DNA from: Flaccisagitta enflata
Taxonomy: Eukaryota; Chaetognatha; Sagittoidea; Aphragmophora
NCBI GenBank assembly: GCA_965153355.1
Contig: OZ231128.1
Location: 35,898,001-35,962,000 of the forward strand
Direction: 5' to 3'
Length of the DNA stretch: 64,000 nucleotides
The notes beneath the pieces are model-generated. The model was given only the letters and a program-made list of their open reading frames with translations, made no database searches and was not told where the DNA came from. This document shows positions 22,927 through 35,399 of the stretch, in pieces (the stretch's first letter is position 1; every line of letters begins with the position of its first letter). The position numbers and the translations under genes are program-made.

Positions 22927-23137
22927 GCAATCACGCACTCACTCACTCATCAACTCACTCATCAACTTACTCACTTATCAACTCATTCACTCACTCACTC
23001 TCTCACTCTCTTTCTCCCTTCCTCCCTCCCTCACTCACTCACTCACTCACTCACTCACTCACTCACTCACTCACTCACTCACTCACTCACTCACACACTC
23101 ACTCACTCACTCACTCACTCACTCACTCACTCACTCA
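22927..23137. repeat. (ACTC)n tract
   Basis: Degenerate at the left (ATCAACTC variants), clean ACTC from about 23031 to 23137. Confidence 0.95.
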
Positions 23138-23328
23138 CGACTTTACTCCCCACCCGCGTAAGCCACAAAACATGAATGTGTTATTGAGGAGGCGAAATGG
23201 AGGGGAAAACATTGAACCTTTCGCCAATACTAATGGAGGAAAACCCATTATGAGAAATCTGATCGCCTGCTTGTTTTTTCCAACTCATAATTCCTCATGT
23301 TTTCCGATTTGAAGAATAAAGCCGTGAA

Positions 23329-23458
<130 letters not shown>

Positions 23459-23564
23459 GAGGAACTGACATACTCCCATATATGCACATCGTTTTGTCCA
23501 TTTGTTTGTTGGTCGGCTGGTTGATTCAATCACTATTTCGGCTTTTGCCCTTTTCAGCATTCAT

Positions 23565-23706
23565 CTATTCATTCATTCATTCATTCATTCATTCATTCAT
23601 TCATTCATTCATTCGTTCATTCATTCATTCATTCATTCATTCATTCATTCATTCATTCATTCATTCATTCATTCATTCATTCATCAATTCATCAATTCAT
23701 TTATTC
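23565..23706. repeat. (ATTC)n tract
   Basis: Clean ATTC with one GTTC, decaying to ATCA/ATTC at the right edge. Confidence 0.95.
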
Positions 23707-24086
23707 AATTATGCCTTCAATCATGAATTCCTATCTATGATATTCTAACATTTCAGTTCAATAAGCCTGTTTTACATTTTGTTATATTGATCCGTCCGTT
23801 GGTTGATCTTTCCACGCATTCATTCAGTCATTTGCGTCTTCTCTGCTTTTACTGTATTTACATTCATTGCCGTCTTCTCTGCTTGTACAGCATTTACAAG
23901 TAAAGCGTTGCGTCACTGCAACTGCCCAAGATCGTCAGTGACTCCATGGTCCGTGCCTTCACTTCTCTGCCCCTCTTTTCCTCCCATTTCTGCATCCTCG
24001 GCTTCACCTGGTATACACATCTGCTAAGAATATTTCTTTTCGTATTGCTTTCAAGTGAGGAAGAAAAAAAAAAGAAAAAAAAAAAG

Positions 24087-24453
<367 letters not shown>

Positions 24454-24455
<2 letters not shown>

Positions 24456-24950
24456 AGATTTATCGCCTTCCATTTTTTCGAGCCTTTATCTTCCTGTAAG
24501 GTTTTTTTGCCGGTTTCGCGCGACTCCTTACGTCACTTGGTCGGACCGTCTCCGCGGTCTGCACCAATTTTCGTGAACACGCAAATACAGCACAACTGGT
24601 CATGTCCAAACGCGCATTTCTATTTGAGTTCACGTTGTTCTAGCTTCTGATACCCGTCTGTTTCTCATTCCAATCTCAATCTTCACTGATGGAATCAGAT
24701 TTCAGAGAGAACTTTTCACGCGATAGTAACAGCCTAAACTTTGGATATCTGGGGGCAGTTCTCGGTGTCTCCTCACCACCTGTACACGACTTGGGGGGTT
24801 TTTGCGTCTTTGTTCTCCACATTCTTTGAGCTTATTGGATTTCAGTACGATTTTGAACCATGTGCCCTTCCACTTGACAGATTCAGACGAAATTTGTTTT
24901 TCCAAGCCGCCAAGTATTTATGTATACATATACATGGACCGATTGATTCT
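24454..24950. other. No gene seen
   Basis: Non-repetitive. Short overlapping open frames on both strands near 24700-24950 have no recognised domain. Confidence 0.4.
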
Positions 24951-25155
24951 TTTTAATCGCGTGCTACGCGACTCTACACCCCGCTTTTTCAGTCCGTCGG
25001 TCCGTCGGTCTGTTGGTCCGTCCGTCACACTTTGATTTCTTTGGGTTTTTGTGGTCTTTGGCCTCACAGCTCCTGCTCAAATGATCCAGTGACCTCAAAT
25101 ATGGCCCCTGCCCACCCGCACGCGACTAGGGTAGCCATGTATCCGGCCTTGTTTT
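24951..25155 (+). mobile_element. Hairpin element, family A
   Basis: TTTTAATCGCG with hairpin (A)TCGCGTGCTACGCGA, CGGT array, TGACCTCAAATATGGCCCC, GCACGCGACTAGGGTAGCC and CCGGCCTTGTTTT. Confidence 0.85.
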
Positions 25156-25208
25156 CAGTGCGAGCAACTCTTGTAAGTACGGGGTCGGTTGATCTAGGTC
25201 ACGATCAA

Positions 25209-25300
25209 ATTACAGTTGAACCTCGCTCTAGCAGGCCTGCTTGAAACCGAAAATCACCTACCAGTCAGGGCGACTGGCAAAAAAAGTTGTTAAGCAGGGA
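25209..25300 (+). mobile_element. Fragment of pogo/Tigger-like MITE
   Basis: CAGTTGAACCTCGCTCTAGC resembles the left end of the MITE at 33069. It runs into a copy of TACCAGT..GGCGACTGG, the start of the repeat at 34545. Right end not found. Confidence 0.4.
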
Positions 25301-26180
25301 TTTCTCTTCTCTGTCCCTTTTTTTCTGTTTTTTTCTCACTGATTTTTATTTCTGACAATTAAAGCTAGCAAATATCCCCTCGATTATGAGATGTCACACT
25401 ACATGCTGGCAAGCTCAATCAAATCAGTGAAAATTCACATTTTGGCACTTTGACATTTTAAGATATTTATAATTTGGCAGGTTTTTGTCCTAGATCTTGG
25501 CCAATTTTGGGATAGTTATTGTCAAATGGACAGTCTTGCAGCTTACTGAAACCCTCTGGTGCAACTAATAAGTCACTAGCATGCATTGTGCGTGTGATAA
25601 CAATTTTATAGTTCAAATGGATGTCAATACACTCATTACCTCCTTTTTGGAGAAAAAGGCAAAAAATATGAAAAAATTACGACTCAAGAAATAATTTTAG
25701 TAGAGATATCTGTTTTTTGCCATTCGAAAGAAGAAGATTAGCTATTTCTTAGCTGTGAACCTCAAGAAAATTATCATCCCAGCCCCTAAATGGCACAACT
25801 TCCAAACGAAAATGGGAAAACTTCATTTCTGTTTTCTACCCTACGTTTCAAAAAAGTCGGATTACGTTATTACTTTTTTTTTCCAATAAGAGATAAAAAT
25901 CATTGGTCCCCATGATTATTTTTCCATTCAATCCGCAAATTGGTAAAACAGAATTGCAAAACAGATATGATTTTTTTTGTCTTTTGAAATCCAATAATAT
26001 GTGTACAGAGAAGCATATAACTGTAGACAAGGATATCAGTAGAACTCCGAACTACGCGTATGCTGTCACTGCACCAATTCAATATCGAGAAAACTTGGCA
26101 GTTGGCATGACAGCATGAGCTTTTATGTCAAACGAGACAAAATGGTACAGTACGAAAAAACTAAGATAAAGGGTAAATAA
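25301..26180. other. No gene seen
   Basis: AT-rich unique sequence. Small open frames lack support. Confidence 0.4.
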
Positions 26181-26276
26181 AACAAGGCCAAGTAGACCAA
26201 GTAGGTGCGCCGTGTGGATCGTCGAACGAATGCGTTACCGACAAACCAATAGAGGTGCTTTGGCGCACCTAAAAAG
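26181..26276 (-). mobile_element. Hairpin element, family D
   Basis: AACAAGGCCAAGTAGACC, AGGTGCGCCGTGTGGATCG, GTCGAACGAATGCGTTACC, then GGTGCTTTGGCGCACC and TAAAAAG. The inner AGGTGCGCC matches the complement of the hairpin arm GGCGCACCT exactly. Confidence 0.75.
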
Positions 26277-26288
26277 TTAATTATGTAT

Positions 26289-26533
<245 letters not shown>

Positions 26534-26711
26534 CCTCCGGCCTTTTCACGTAGAATTCATTTTCTCATAAAATGACTGCGGCATAAAAAGATTCTTTTTG
26601 GCATTTTGCGTGTTGGGGAGACTCTGCCTTAGATGAAACTCGTTCCTTTAAGTTCCTTAAATGAGATTCGGTTTTTCATGAAGCTTTTTTTAACGTTTCA
26701 ACCATTTTTCG

Positions 26712-26795
26712 TTTTTAAGTCACGTGCTACGCGACTCTACACCTCACCTTGTCCTTCCGTCCGTTGGTTGGTCGGTCCGTCACATTTTACTGTCT
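26712..26795 (+). mobile_element. Hairpin element, family A left half
   Basis: TTTTTAAGTCACGTGCTACG, CTCTACACC and a CCGT/GGTT array, ending at CACATTTTACTGTC where a family B copy begins. Truncated by that insertion. Confidence 0.7.
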
Positions 26796-27034
26796 TAGTT
26801 GCGAATACGCAACTCTGTCAGAGGCTTTGTCCATTCGTCCATCCGTTGGTCCATTGGTCCGTTAGTCCGTCGGTAATGATCGAGTCGAAAAGTGGAGAAA
26901 CAAGCGTTTTGGATACGTTTTGGTGTATATTTTGAGTGTGGGGGTGGGGATTGGGGACGGGGTGTGGCTGGGGTTTGGACGCCCCTGCCCAGCCCGCCAG
27001 CCGTCCGCAACGATATTGTGACCCCATGTCACTT
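26796..27034 (+). mobile_element. Hairpin element, family B
   Basis: Hairpin GTTGCGAATACGCAAC, TCTGTCAGAGGCTTTGTCC, CCGT/GGTC array, GATCGAGTCG, TTTGGACGCCCCTGCC, GTCCGCAACGATATTGTGAC. The hairpin has changed (GAATAC) while the far end keeps GTCCGCAAC. Confidence 0.8.
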
Positions 27035-27269
27035 GTTTTATTTTTATTTTTTTTTTTCGTTTTTAGGCGGTTTTTGCATACTGCTCCTGCACAGCATAGC
27101 GTTTTCTATCATACACTCTATATATCATATGCTATATATATTATATCTATCTCTCTCCTATCTCTATCTATCTGTCTGTATATATATATCTTCTATCTCT
27201 CTATCTCTCTCTCTCTCTCTCTCTCAAACTAATTTTTGAGCCTCTTTCTCCTTCACATGCTCTAACTGA
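27035..27269. other. No gene; short CT and AT repeats
   Basis: T-rich run, TATA/ATCT microsatellite at 27115-27225, no coding support. Confidence 0.5.
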
Positions 27270-27690
27270 GGTTGATGATGACGGTGGTGGTGGTGGTGAG
27301 GTGGTATTAGCGGAAGTGGTGGCCCAGTGGTGTTTGTGGTGGTGCTTGTGGTGGTGTTGGTGTTGGTGGTGGTGTTGGTGGTGATGTTGGTGGTGGTGAT
27401 CGTGTATTTGGGAAATGGTTATGGTGGCGGTGGTAGACTGGTGTTGTGGATGTGGTGGTTGTGGTGGTCGTGGTGGTCGCGGTGGTAGTGGTGTTGATGG
27501 TGGGGAATAGTGATTGTGACGGTGGTGGACTGGTGTTGTGGTGGTGGTGGTGGTGGTGGTGGTGGTGGTGGTGGTGGTGGTGGTGGTGGTGGTGGTGGTG
27601 GTGGTGGTGGTAGTGGTGGTGGTGGTGGTGGTGGTGGTGGTGGTGGTGGTGGCGGCGGTGGTGGTGGTGGTGGTGGTGGTGGTGGTATAT
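27270..27690. repeat. (GGT)n tract
   Basis: Degenerate GGT/GTT at 27270-27535, near-perfect GGT 27536-27686. Val and Gly open frames are artefacts. Confidence 0.95.
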
Positions 27691-27736
27691 GGTGATGAGG
27701 GTGTCTGGTTGTTGATTGGTTGCTTTTTTCTGGCGT

Positions 27737-28410
27737 TAGTGCTGCTGGGTGGTGATTTCAGCCCAGTGTGATAGGGGAATAGGGTGTCTGGGTGGTGATT
27801 GGTGGTTTTGGCCGGTTAGTGCTGCTGGGTGGTGATTTCAGCCCAGTGTGATAGGGGAATAGGGTGTCTGGGTGGTGATTGGTGGTTTTGGCTGGTTAGT
27901 GCTGCTGGGTGGTGATTCCAGCCCAGTGTGATAGGGGAATAGGGTGTCTGGGTGGTGATTGGTGGTTTTGGCCGGTTAGTGCTGCTGGGTGGTGATTCCA
28001 GCCCAGTGTGATAGGGGAATAGGGTGTCTGGGTGGTGATTGGTGGTTTTGGCCGGTTAGTGCTGCTGGGTGGTGATTCCAGCCCAGTGTGATAGGGGAAT
28101 AGGGTGTCTGGGTGGTGATTGGTGGTTTTGGCCGGTTAGTGCTGCTGGGTGGTGATTCCAGCCCAGTGTGATAGGGGAATAGGGTGTCTGGGTGGTGATT
28201 GGTGGTTTTGGCCGGTTAGTGCTGCTGGGTGGTGATTCCAGCCCAGTGTGATAGGGGAATAGGGTGTCTGGGTGGTGATTGGTGGTTTTGGCCGGTTAGT
28301 GCTGCTGGGTGGTGATTCCAGCCCAGTGTGATAGGGGAATAGGGTGTCTGGGTGGTGATTGGTGGTTTTGGCCGGTTAGTGCTGCTGGGTGGTGATTCCA
28401 GCCCAGTGTG
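27737..28410 (+). repeat. 80-bp minisatellite, about 8.4 units
   Basis: An exact 80-bp period: GCCCAGTGTGATAGGGGAAT recurs every 80 bp from 27761, and its first ten bases recur a ninth time at 28401. Units differ at only two or three sites (GATTTCA/GATTCCA, GGCCGG/GGCTGG). A diverged first unit at 27690-27736 merges into the GGT tract. GGT tracts flank both sides, so the unit may have arisen from a GGT-rich sequence. Confidence 0.95.
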
Positions 28411-28546
28411 TGGTGGTGGTGGTGGTGGCGGTGGCGGTGGTGGTGGTGGTGGTGGTGGTGGTGGTGGTGGTGGTGGTGGTGGTGGTGGTGGTGGTGGTGG
28501 TTGTGGTGGTGGTGGTGGTGGTGGTGGTCGTAGTGGTGATGTTGGT
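28411..28546. repeat. (GGT)n tract
   Basis: Clean GGT with a few GGC/TTG changes, starting inside the last minisatellite unit. Confidence 0.95.
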
Positions 28547-28906
28547 TAGCTGTCTTCCCGTTTCTTCTCTTCCTTGGTTCGAGAAGAGGTCAGAAGGGGT
28601 CACCAGAAACGATCGATGGGTCTCTTTTGAAGTAAGATCGACCCGAAGAGGAAAAAAACTCGGAGAGGTCCGAGAATGACAGGGAAAGGGCGGAGGCAGA
28701 AGGAGAGAGTGAAATAACCACGATGATGGCTTCTTTCATTGATTGAAGCTAAAAAAGAGAAGACATTGGTCCAGAGTTAAACTCAATTCTCTCTTTCTGT
28801 CTCGTTCTTATACCCCCTTTCCTGACGAAAGTTTGCCGGTTTCCCCCGAAAGGCAGTTTTTGCTTTCTTTTGAACCTCTGACGAACGCAAAGGGAAACTT
28901 GATAAG
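28547..28906. other. No gene seen
   Basis: Non-repetitive, no coding support. Confidence 0.4.
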
Positions 28907-29126
28907 AAACAAGGCCGGATACACGGCTACCTTAGTCGCGTGCGGGTGGGCAGGGGCCGTATTTTAGGTCCTTTGATCACTTGGGCAGGAGCAGTGAGGC
29001 CATGGACCGAAAAAAAAAACAAAAAAAAGTATTGTGTGACGAACGGATGGACCGACGGACGGACCGACGGACCGACGGACCGACCGACAAAGCGGGGTGT
29101 AGAGTCGTGTAGCACGCGACTAAAAA
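28907..29126 (-). mobile_element. Hairpin element, family A
   Basis: AAACAAGGCCGGATACACGG, AGTCGCGTGCGGGTGGGCAG, GGACCGAC array, then GTCGTGTAGCACGCGAC and TAAAAA. Confidence 0.85.
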
Positions 29127-29135
29127 GACTGCTGC

Positions 29136-29355
29136 CCAAGTCACGTGCGGGTGGGCAGGGACAATGATGAAAGAAGCTAAAGAAGTATTTGAGCAGGGAC
29201 ACTGACCTGAAAACTATCTGGAAAACGCTAAGCGTTAAGAACCGACCGACGAACAGAAAGACAGACGGACAGAAAGACAGACAGACCGACATAAAGACAG
29301 ACGGACAGATCAACGAACCGACCTACATGGCGTGTTATACGCACGCGACAAAAAA
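29136..29355 (-). mobile_element. Hairpin element, degenerate family A
   Basis: AAGTCACGTGCGGGTGGGCAG, GACAGA/GACGGACA array, ending ACGCACGCGACAAAAAA. Lacks the AAGGCCGG end and the inner hairpin arm. Confidence 0.6.
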
Positions 29356-29708
29356 TGAACTTGGCTTAAATGAGGTCAAAACGAATCCTCGTCAAATTTT
29401 TCATTGAAAGTGCTTTCTAAATCAATTAAACAAAATGCAATTAGAATCAAAATACCTAATCAATTATCAAATTTGATGGCGATGATTCAAAATTATTTTT
29501 TTTACCAAAACCTACGCCATGGTGTCATGGGCGGATGGAAGAAGGGTAGAGCGTGTAGACACAGATGAACTGAAATGAAATGTCATCACTGTTTTGGCAT
29601 TGTTAATTGCGGGCCTGTAATATCTAATTGAGTTTCTCCTTGGTGGAGAAGAATCAAAGATTTTGTATCGCGACCCGACGCGTCGCGGAAGAGTACCTAA
29701 ATCAAAAA
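29356..29708. other. No gene seen
   Basis: AT-rich unique sequence. Confidence 0.4.
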
Positions 29709-29899
29709 GGCGACTATACACCCCGCTTTGTCGGTCCATCGGTCCGTCAGTTGGTTGGTTGGTCAGTCGGTCGGTACCATTTTTACTTTTTCGGCGTTTT
29801 TGAGCTTTTTGAGCTCACTGCTCCTGCCCAAATGCCCAAGTGACCACTGCTCCTTCCCACCCGCACGCGACTGGGGTAGCCGTGTATCCGGCCTTATTT
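29709..29899 (+). mobile_element. Hairpin element, family A, left end lost
   Basis: Begins GCGACTATACACCCCGCTTT (half of the hairpin remains), GGTC/GGTT array, CTGCTCCTGCCCA, CGCACGCGACTGGGGTAGCC, CCGGCCTTATTT. Confidence 0.75.
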
Positions 29900-30314
29900 C
29901 TCCTACACTTCCATCTTTGAAATGCTCTCAAACTTTAACAAAACGTGGTTGAAGCTTGCGGATTGCACCACTGCTTAGCTCTTGGGCTCTAGTTTTTTTA
30001 ATCTTATGGATTTTTAGTCAAATTCCACGAGGGAAGTAGCTCATTTTGCAGCCGAAATGACTGAAATCTACTATGTTTACCTCAACCATCTCTTCATGGT
30101 GATAATCAAACCAGACTTGCGGCCTCTAAATTGGATTGAAGATTGTTTTTATCTTTTGTTCTTATTAGTATGAATATGAAAAAAAAACAAAAAATGATCA
30201 ATTCTCAGCACATGAGAGGGAAAACATACCTTCAACTGAAAGTGTCCCGGCATTTCTTACTTGTTAATAAATCCGCTAAAAAAATTTTACTCACTTGCTT
30301 ACAAGTTTGTCAAC
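29900..30314. other. No gene seen
   Basis: Unique AT-rich sequence. Confidence 0.4.
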
Positions 30315-30322
30315 TCCGTGTC

Positions 30323-30515
30323 TAAGGCCTTGCGGGTTTGGCCGTGAGAAGGCCGAGGCTCGGTTTTGAGGCTAAACCCGAAATTCGGTTTTGCTTACAA
30401 AACCGATCTTTCCTTATAGGAGTTTTTTACTTCTATATTATTTTTTCATTCTACCATTCATCAAACCATTTTCTTTTTTTTCTCACCTCTATGATCAAAT
30501 TATGTGTTTATATGG

Positions 30516-30559
<44 letters not shown>

Positions 30560-30611
30560 GGCTGTCTATCTCTCTCTCCGTCTCTGTTTCTCTCTTACTC
30601 TCTCTCTCTTT

Positions 30612-30693
<82 letters not shown>

Positions 30694-31067
30694 CCTCCTC
30701 TCTCTCTCTCTCCTCTCTCTCTTTCGCTCTCTCTCTTTTCTTTTTTTCTCTCTATCTTTATACTTGCATTTATTTCTTTATCTTTTTCTTATTATGTTGT
30801 CCTAACAAATTTTTTTCCCTTTTTGCTCATATTTTTTCTCTGTTTTTTTTTTTTTTTTTTTGCTGTTTTACTATGTATGTGTGTGTTTGTTCATTTTCTT
30901 TTTTTTTTCTCTTATTTTTTTTCTCTCATTTCTTTTTTCTATCTATGTTTTTCTTACTATATTTACTAAAAAACCGATGTAAACCCGACATAAACCCGAA
31001 GAAAGGTTTTGGGGTATTCCGAACCCGAACCGAAACCGCAGAAAAAAACGCCATACGCAAGGCCTTA
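30323..31067. mobile_element. hAT-like MITE with exact 8-bp target duplication (745 bp)
   Basis: Ends TAAGGCCTTGCG and CGCAAGGCCTTA are perfect 12-bp inverted repeats, with the YARNG start typical of hAT. TCCGTGTC flanks it at 30315-30322 and 31068-31075. Subterminal AAACCCGA/TCGGGTTT motifs repeat near both ends. The middle is (TGTC)n (30515-30560) and (CT)n (30617-30690) plus T-rich sequence. No transposase. Confidence 0.85.
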
Positions 31068-31349
31068 TCCGTGTCACAACAACTTTTCTTTTTCAAATCA
31101 AGTAAGATAGTGTTAGCAGTACAATGTTTTGAATATCATTACCGAATATCAAAGATTTTGGATTGATCTTTATTTCTTGTAAAGTAAGAAAAAGGTGAAG
31201 GTAACCGCGACTTTCCTTACATCCAACGCCAACAACCAGTCAATTTGATGTGTTTTTAATGTGTTTTGATTTGTTCAATGTGTTGATATCTTTATCTTAT
31301 CCCGTTATCCGAACCATTGATACGGTAATAAAATGATTCTCTTTCGTCA

Positions 31350-31445
31350 TTATATGATTTATATGATTTATATGATTTATATCATTTATATTATTTATAT
31401 TATTTATATCATCTATATGATTTATATGATTTACATGATTTGAAT
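31350..31445. repeat. 9-bp tandem (TTTATATGA)n
   Basis: About ten units, variants TTTATATCA and TTTATATTA. Confidence 0.85.
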
Positions 31446-31511
31446 AGCGGATATTGTGTCTCAATCCATCCCTTTTATTTGTCTGACTTTGCTTCTATCT
31501 TTGTTTCTGTT

Positions 31512-31755
<244 letters not shown>

Positions 31756-31796
31756 CTTTTTTTTTGATTTTTCATAATTTCTTTTTTTTATTTCAG

Positions 31797-31989
31797 AGCT
31801 TTTGAATACATTTGCTGTGGATCAGCAATTTGGCATCTCGATGAAACGGCATCTGAGTATGAGTTGAAGATTTGCCTTGAAGATCTTATCCGCAGCCCTT
31901 CTTCCACTCGAAATGTCTTACCCTCAACGGATATTTACCACAAACAAAAATCCATTGAAATGCATTCGACGCATTTGACGTCTGGATGA
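31797..31989 (+). other. Candidate terminal exon, unknown protein
   Basis: After TTTATTTCAG, a frame of 63 codons stays open to TGA at 31987-31989, beginning AFEYICCGSAIWHLDETASE and ending KQKSIEMHSTHLTSG. It has no ATG at its start, so it only makes sense as a spliced exon. Composition is balanced and not repeat-derived. Preceding sequence is an unusually strong pyrimidine tract. No partner exon or domain was recognised. Confidence 0.3.
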
Positions 31990-32149
31990 AGTAGCATTGT
32001 TCGTTTGAGAGCAGCACTAACTTAATGTTGATGCTTGTCGTCAGGTCTCTTAATAACAATCCACTTATCTCTCGGTTTCTGTTCCGTGAAGATTTTTCCA
32101 CATGTTTGCTGCACGGGCGTGGGTGTGTTAGTGTCCGTCTGTGTATGTA

Positions 32150-32227
<78 letters not shown>

Positions 32228-32259
32228 CCTCTGTCTGCCTTTCTGTCTTTCTGCTTGCC

Positions 32260-32316
<57 letters not shown>

Positions 32317-32339
32317 GACTTCTTTTCTGTCTGTCCGTA

Positions 32340-32396
<57 letters not shown>

Positions 32397-32415
32397 GCCT
32401 GCCTGTCTGTCTTCA

Positions 32416-32480
<65 letters not shown>

Positions 32481-32606
32481 GTCTGTCTGTCTCTCTGTCT
32501 GTCTTTCGGTCTTTCTGCTTGCCTGTCTGTCTGTCTGTTTGTCTATCTGTCGATCTGACTTTCTGTCAGTCTGTCTGTCTGTCTGTTTGTCAATCTGTCA
32601 GGCTAC
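32150..32606. repeat. (TGTC)n tract
   Basis: About 110 TGTC units with variants TGCC, TTTC and [12 protein letters not shown] open frames in three frames are artefacts. Confidence 0.95.
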
Positions 32607-32734
32607 TAGCCTTTTTCGGAAAGCTATTCCCTTCCTTTTCTTCCTCTCTTCACCATCCTCTTTGTGGTTTCAATTTATTCGCGAATAAAAGTTTCTTTCT
32701 TTCGGTCTTTTGGGAGTCAGCTAGAAAATCGGAT

Positions 32735-33040
32735 TGAGTTAATCCCGTTAAGATACGAAGGACAAGTTGCCTACCAAGTAAGTTTGATATGCAGTGCCTG
32801 AGCCACTCCCGTTAAGAGACCAGGACCGCGTTGCCAGAGACACAACTGTTAAGATAAAACTATGAAAGACAAGTTTTCTTTAGTGCCTAAACTAATCCAT
32901 AAAAGACAAAGATTGTGAAGCGTACCAATTATGATTGCCAGGAAGTGTCTGAGCCCTGAGGCCCTGACCCAATCCCGTGATGTTGGGAAGAGCGTGTTTT
33001 CTACCAAGCGCCTAACTGCCTATACCTAATAACCTGTAGG
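32735..33040. repeat. Degenerate tandem of ~75-90 bp
   Basis: The motif pair AATCCCGTTAAGA ... GACAAGTTGCCTACCAAG followed by TGCCTGAGCC recurs about four times with heavy divergence. Confidence 0.45.
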
Positions 33041-33068
33041 TTTTGCTATTCCTGATAAGTTGTAAATA

Positions 33069-33247
33069 CAATTGAACCCCGCTCTAACGTACCCGCCGGC
33101 AACAAAATTCCACCTCTAACAGATATAAATACGTATACAGTCCTTCAGACCAGTTTTCTTTAATTGCCTTGGTTAGCAATAAGAATTCTACTTATGACAG
33201 AACAAAATTGTTGGTCCTTTGAAATTCATTAGAGTGGGATTCAACTG
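33069..33247. mobile_element. pogo/Tigger-like MITE (179 bp), TA target
   Basis: Left end CAATTGAACCCCGCTCTAAC pairs with the right end TTAGAGTGGGATTCAACTG. TA dinucleotides lie on both sides. A second, partial right end (GTTAGAGTAGAATTTAACTG) follows at 33280-33302. Confidence 0.65.
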
Positions 33248-33309
33248 TAAAACCAAACAAAATTGTTAGTCCCTTGAAATCCGTTAGAGTAGAATTTAAC
33301 TGTTTACGC

Positions 33310-34439
33310 AATATATACATCCTAAGAGGAAGATATAATTGTTGTAGGGGTTTATCTATAAGACGCAGAGCAAGAAAAGCCAGTCAGATTCCAGTCATAT
33401 GGGTCAAATAATGAATTATTGATTTGATGCAAATCAATTGTTGATTATTATTAGGCATTGCATACTGATCACATTGCAAAAAAATTAATGCAAAATATTG
33501 ATTTTTTTAGCTAAATATTACTAAAAAACTAATAAATTTTCAAAATATAGACAGTTGGAGGAAATTGACAGATCTTTTTAGAAATCTGTAACTATTTCAA
33601 CAATTTTTTATTAATGCATGAATACAGTATCATATTTTAGTAAAGTTCATTGATTTCGTATGAATTCATTCACTCTTTCATTCATAAATTCATTAATTTT
33701 GCTCATTTTCAAAGTTTTTTTATCTTAATCAAGAAAAAAATTGTTTTTCTTCTCCTTATAGTATAAAAGCGATAGAATATTTTTTTAAACGTTCATTAAT
33801 TCAATTTTTCATTCATTCATTTGTTCATTTTACATTTACTTTATTTTTTTCTATTCATTCATCTATGAATCAATTATTCAATTTAATCTATCATTTATTC
33901 TTCCATCGTGACATAATTTTCCATACTTACGACAAACATATCTGGTATTTGATTCAATGTTCCATATTCTTTTCTGTTTGTCATCATTTCTTTCATTCCT
34001 CTGTTCATTTATTTATTCACTCGTTCATTCAAACATTCATTCATTCAGTCATTCATTTTTTAATTGATATCTACAAACATGCTTGGATATATTTATTTAT
34101 TCAGAGATTGGTTTATCAAAAGATTTGAAAAATCTACTCATAACTGATCATTTATTCTTCTAAATTAGCGTCAATTTATATATCCGTAGCTTTTAAAAGC
34201 AGGGGTGTAAATTATTGAGTCGGGATTTGTTCCTTTTTTTCCAAAAGCGAGTGATTCCGTTTTTAGCCACTTCAAATCCCTGGGGATAGGAGTTATCCCA
34301 CACAAAACAAATGAACAGTTCTGAAAACGATCTCTTTCTTGTTTTTGACAGCAGAATGATTCTGAGGATGCGAAGGAATTTGCCGTTACTGTTTATCCCA
34401 CCCCCCCCCCACAAGGTGAATCATTAAGCACGCACACAT

Positions 34440-34440
<1 letters not shown>
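33310..34440. other. No gene; AT-rich with degenerate ATTC repeats
   Basis: Low-complexity A/T sequence with scattered ATTCATTC runs at 33650-33870 and 34005-34055. No coding support. Confidence 0.5.
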
Positions 34441-34493
<53 letters not shown>

Positions 34494-34532
34494 CACACAG
34501 AGACACAGAGACAGAAAGAGAGTGAGAGAGAG
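34441..34532. repeat. (GA)n tract
   Basis: GA 34441-34489, then ACAC/GAGA variants. Confidence 0.95.
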
Positions 34533-34544
34533 TTACCAAGCAAA

Positions 34545-34825
34545 GCCCTCACTACCAGTAAAGGCGACCGGAAAAAATTGAAAATTATTTTTGTTTTTTT
34601 CAATTTTTTTTCTCTCTATTGATAACATTACAGGTCTTTGTAGAAGGTGTAAAATAATGCCCTTTTTCACCCCATACCAATTTCAAACCCAGCCTAGGGC
34701 AAGCCTAATCGCTCCCCAACTTCCTCACAAAGCCTCAAGCAAAAATGGAAAAAATTAATTCTTAAGCAAAACTCAAAAAATCGAAAAACATTTTTCGATT
34801 TTTTTCCCAACAATAGAAACCACTT
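34545..34825. repeat. Dispersed repeat, continuous copy
   Basis: TACCAGTAAAGGCGACCGG, CCTTTTTCACCCCATACC, CCCAGCCTAGGGCAAGCC and AAAAATCGAAAAACATTTTTC. Same order as the split copy at 20185-21233. In both places a hairpin element follows immediately. Confidence 0.65.
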
Positions 34826-34863
34826 ATACACCCCGCTTGTCAATCCGTCTGTCCCTCAGTTGG

Positions 34864-35348
34864 TTTTTAGTCGCGTGCACGCGACTCTACACCTTGCTCT
34901 GTCGGTCGGTCCGTCCGTCCCTCCGTAACATTTTTAAAATTTAGATAGTTTTCTAACGGTTTTTAACATCTTTTAACATTTTTTAACATTCTTTAACATT
35001 TTTTAACATTTTTTAACATTTCTTAACATTTTTTAACATTATACCTTTTTCAACCTTTTTAACCTTTTTAGATTTTTTTAACATTTTTTAACATTTTTTT
35101 AACATTTCTTAACATTTCTTAACATCTTTTCACTTATTTTGACATTTTTATTATTCTTTAACAGTTTTTTAACATTCTTTACATTTAAACATGTTTTGGC
35201 TCTTTTGATTGTCATTTCCAGACACACGCGACTGTTGCCCTCTTGGGCTTGTTTGAGCTAACTGCCCCTGTCCCTCCCAAGGTCCTCTGTTATCACTGCC
35301 CCTGCCCACCCGCATACGACTGATGTAGCTGTTTATCCCACCTTGTTT
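34864..35348 (+). mobile_element. Hairpin element, family A, with TTTTAACATT core
   Basis: Perfect hairpin at the left, CCGT array, then about 20 degenerate copies of TTTTTTAACA (34930-35180), then CACACGCGACTG, CTGCCCCTGCCCACCCGC and ATACGACTGATGTAGC. The core is expanded in a different motif from the 14171 copy. A truncated head (TATACACCCCGCTTGTC) lies just before it. Confidence 0.75.
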
Positions 35349-35399
35349 GCGGATGACGTTTTCCTTCACTCTGTTTGCTTTTCATGACCAATCACGCTA

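Noticed and set aside
27737-28410. CRISPR array
   Set aside because: The 80-bp units are contiguous identical tandem copies without variable spacers, in eukaryotic DNA.
32035-32737. 217-codon Cys/Leu/Ser/Val frames
   Set aside because: Period-4 TGTC repeat gives a 12-base, 4-residue pattern open in three frames.
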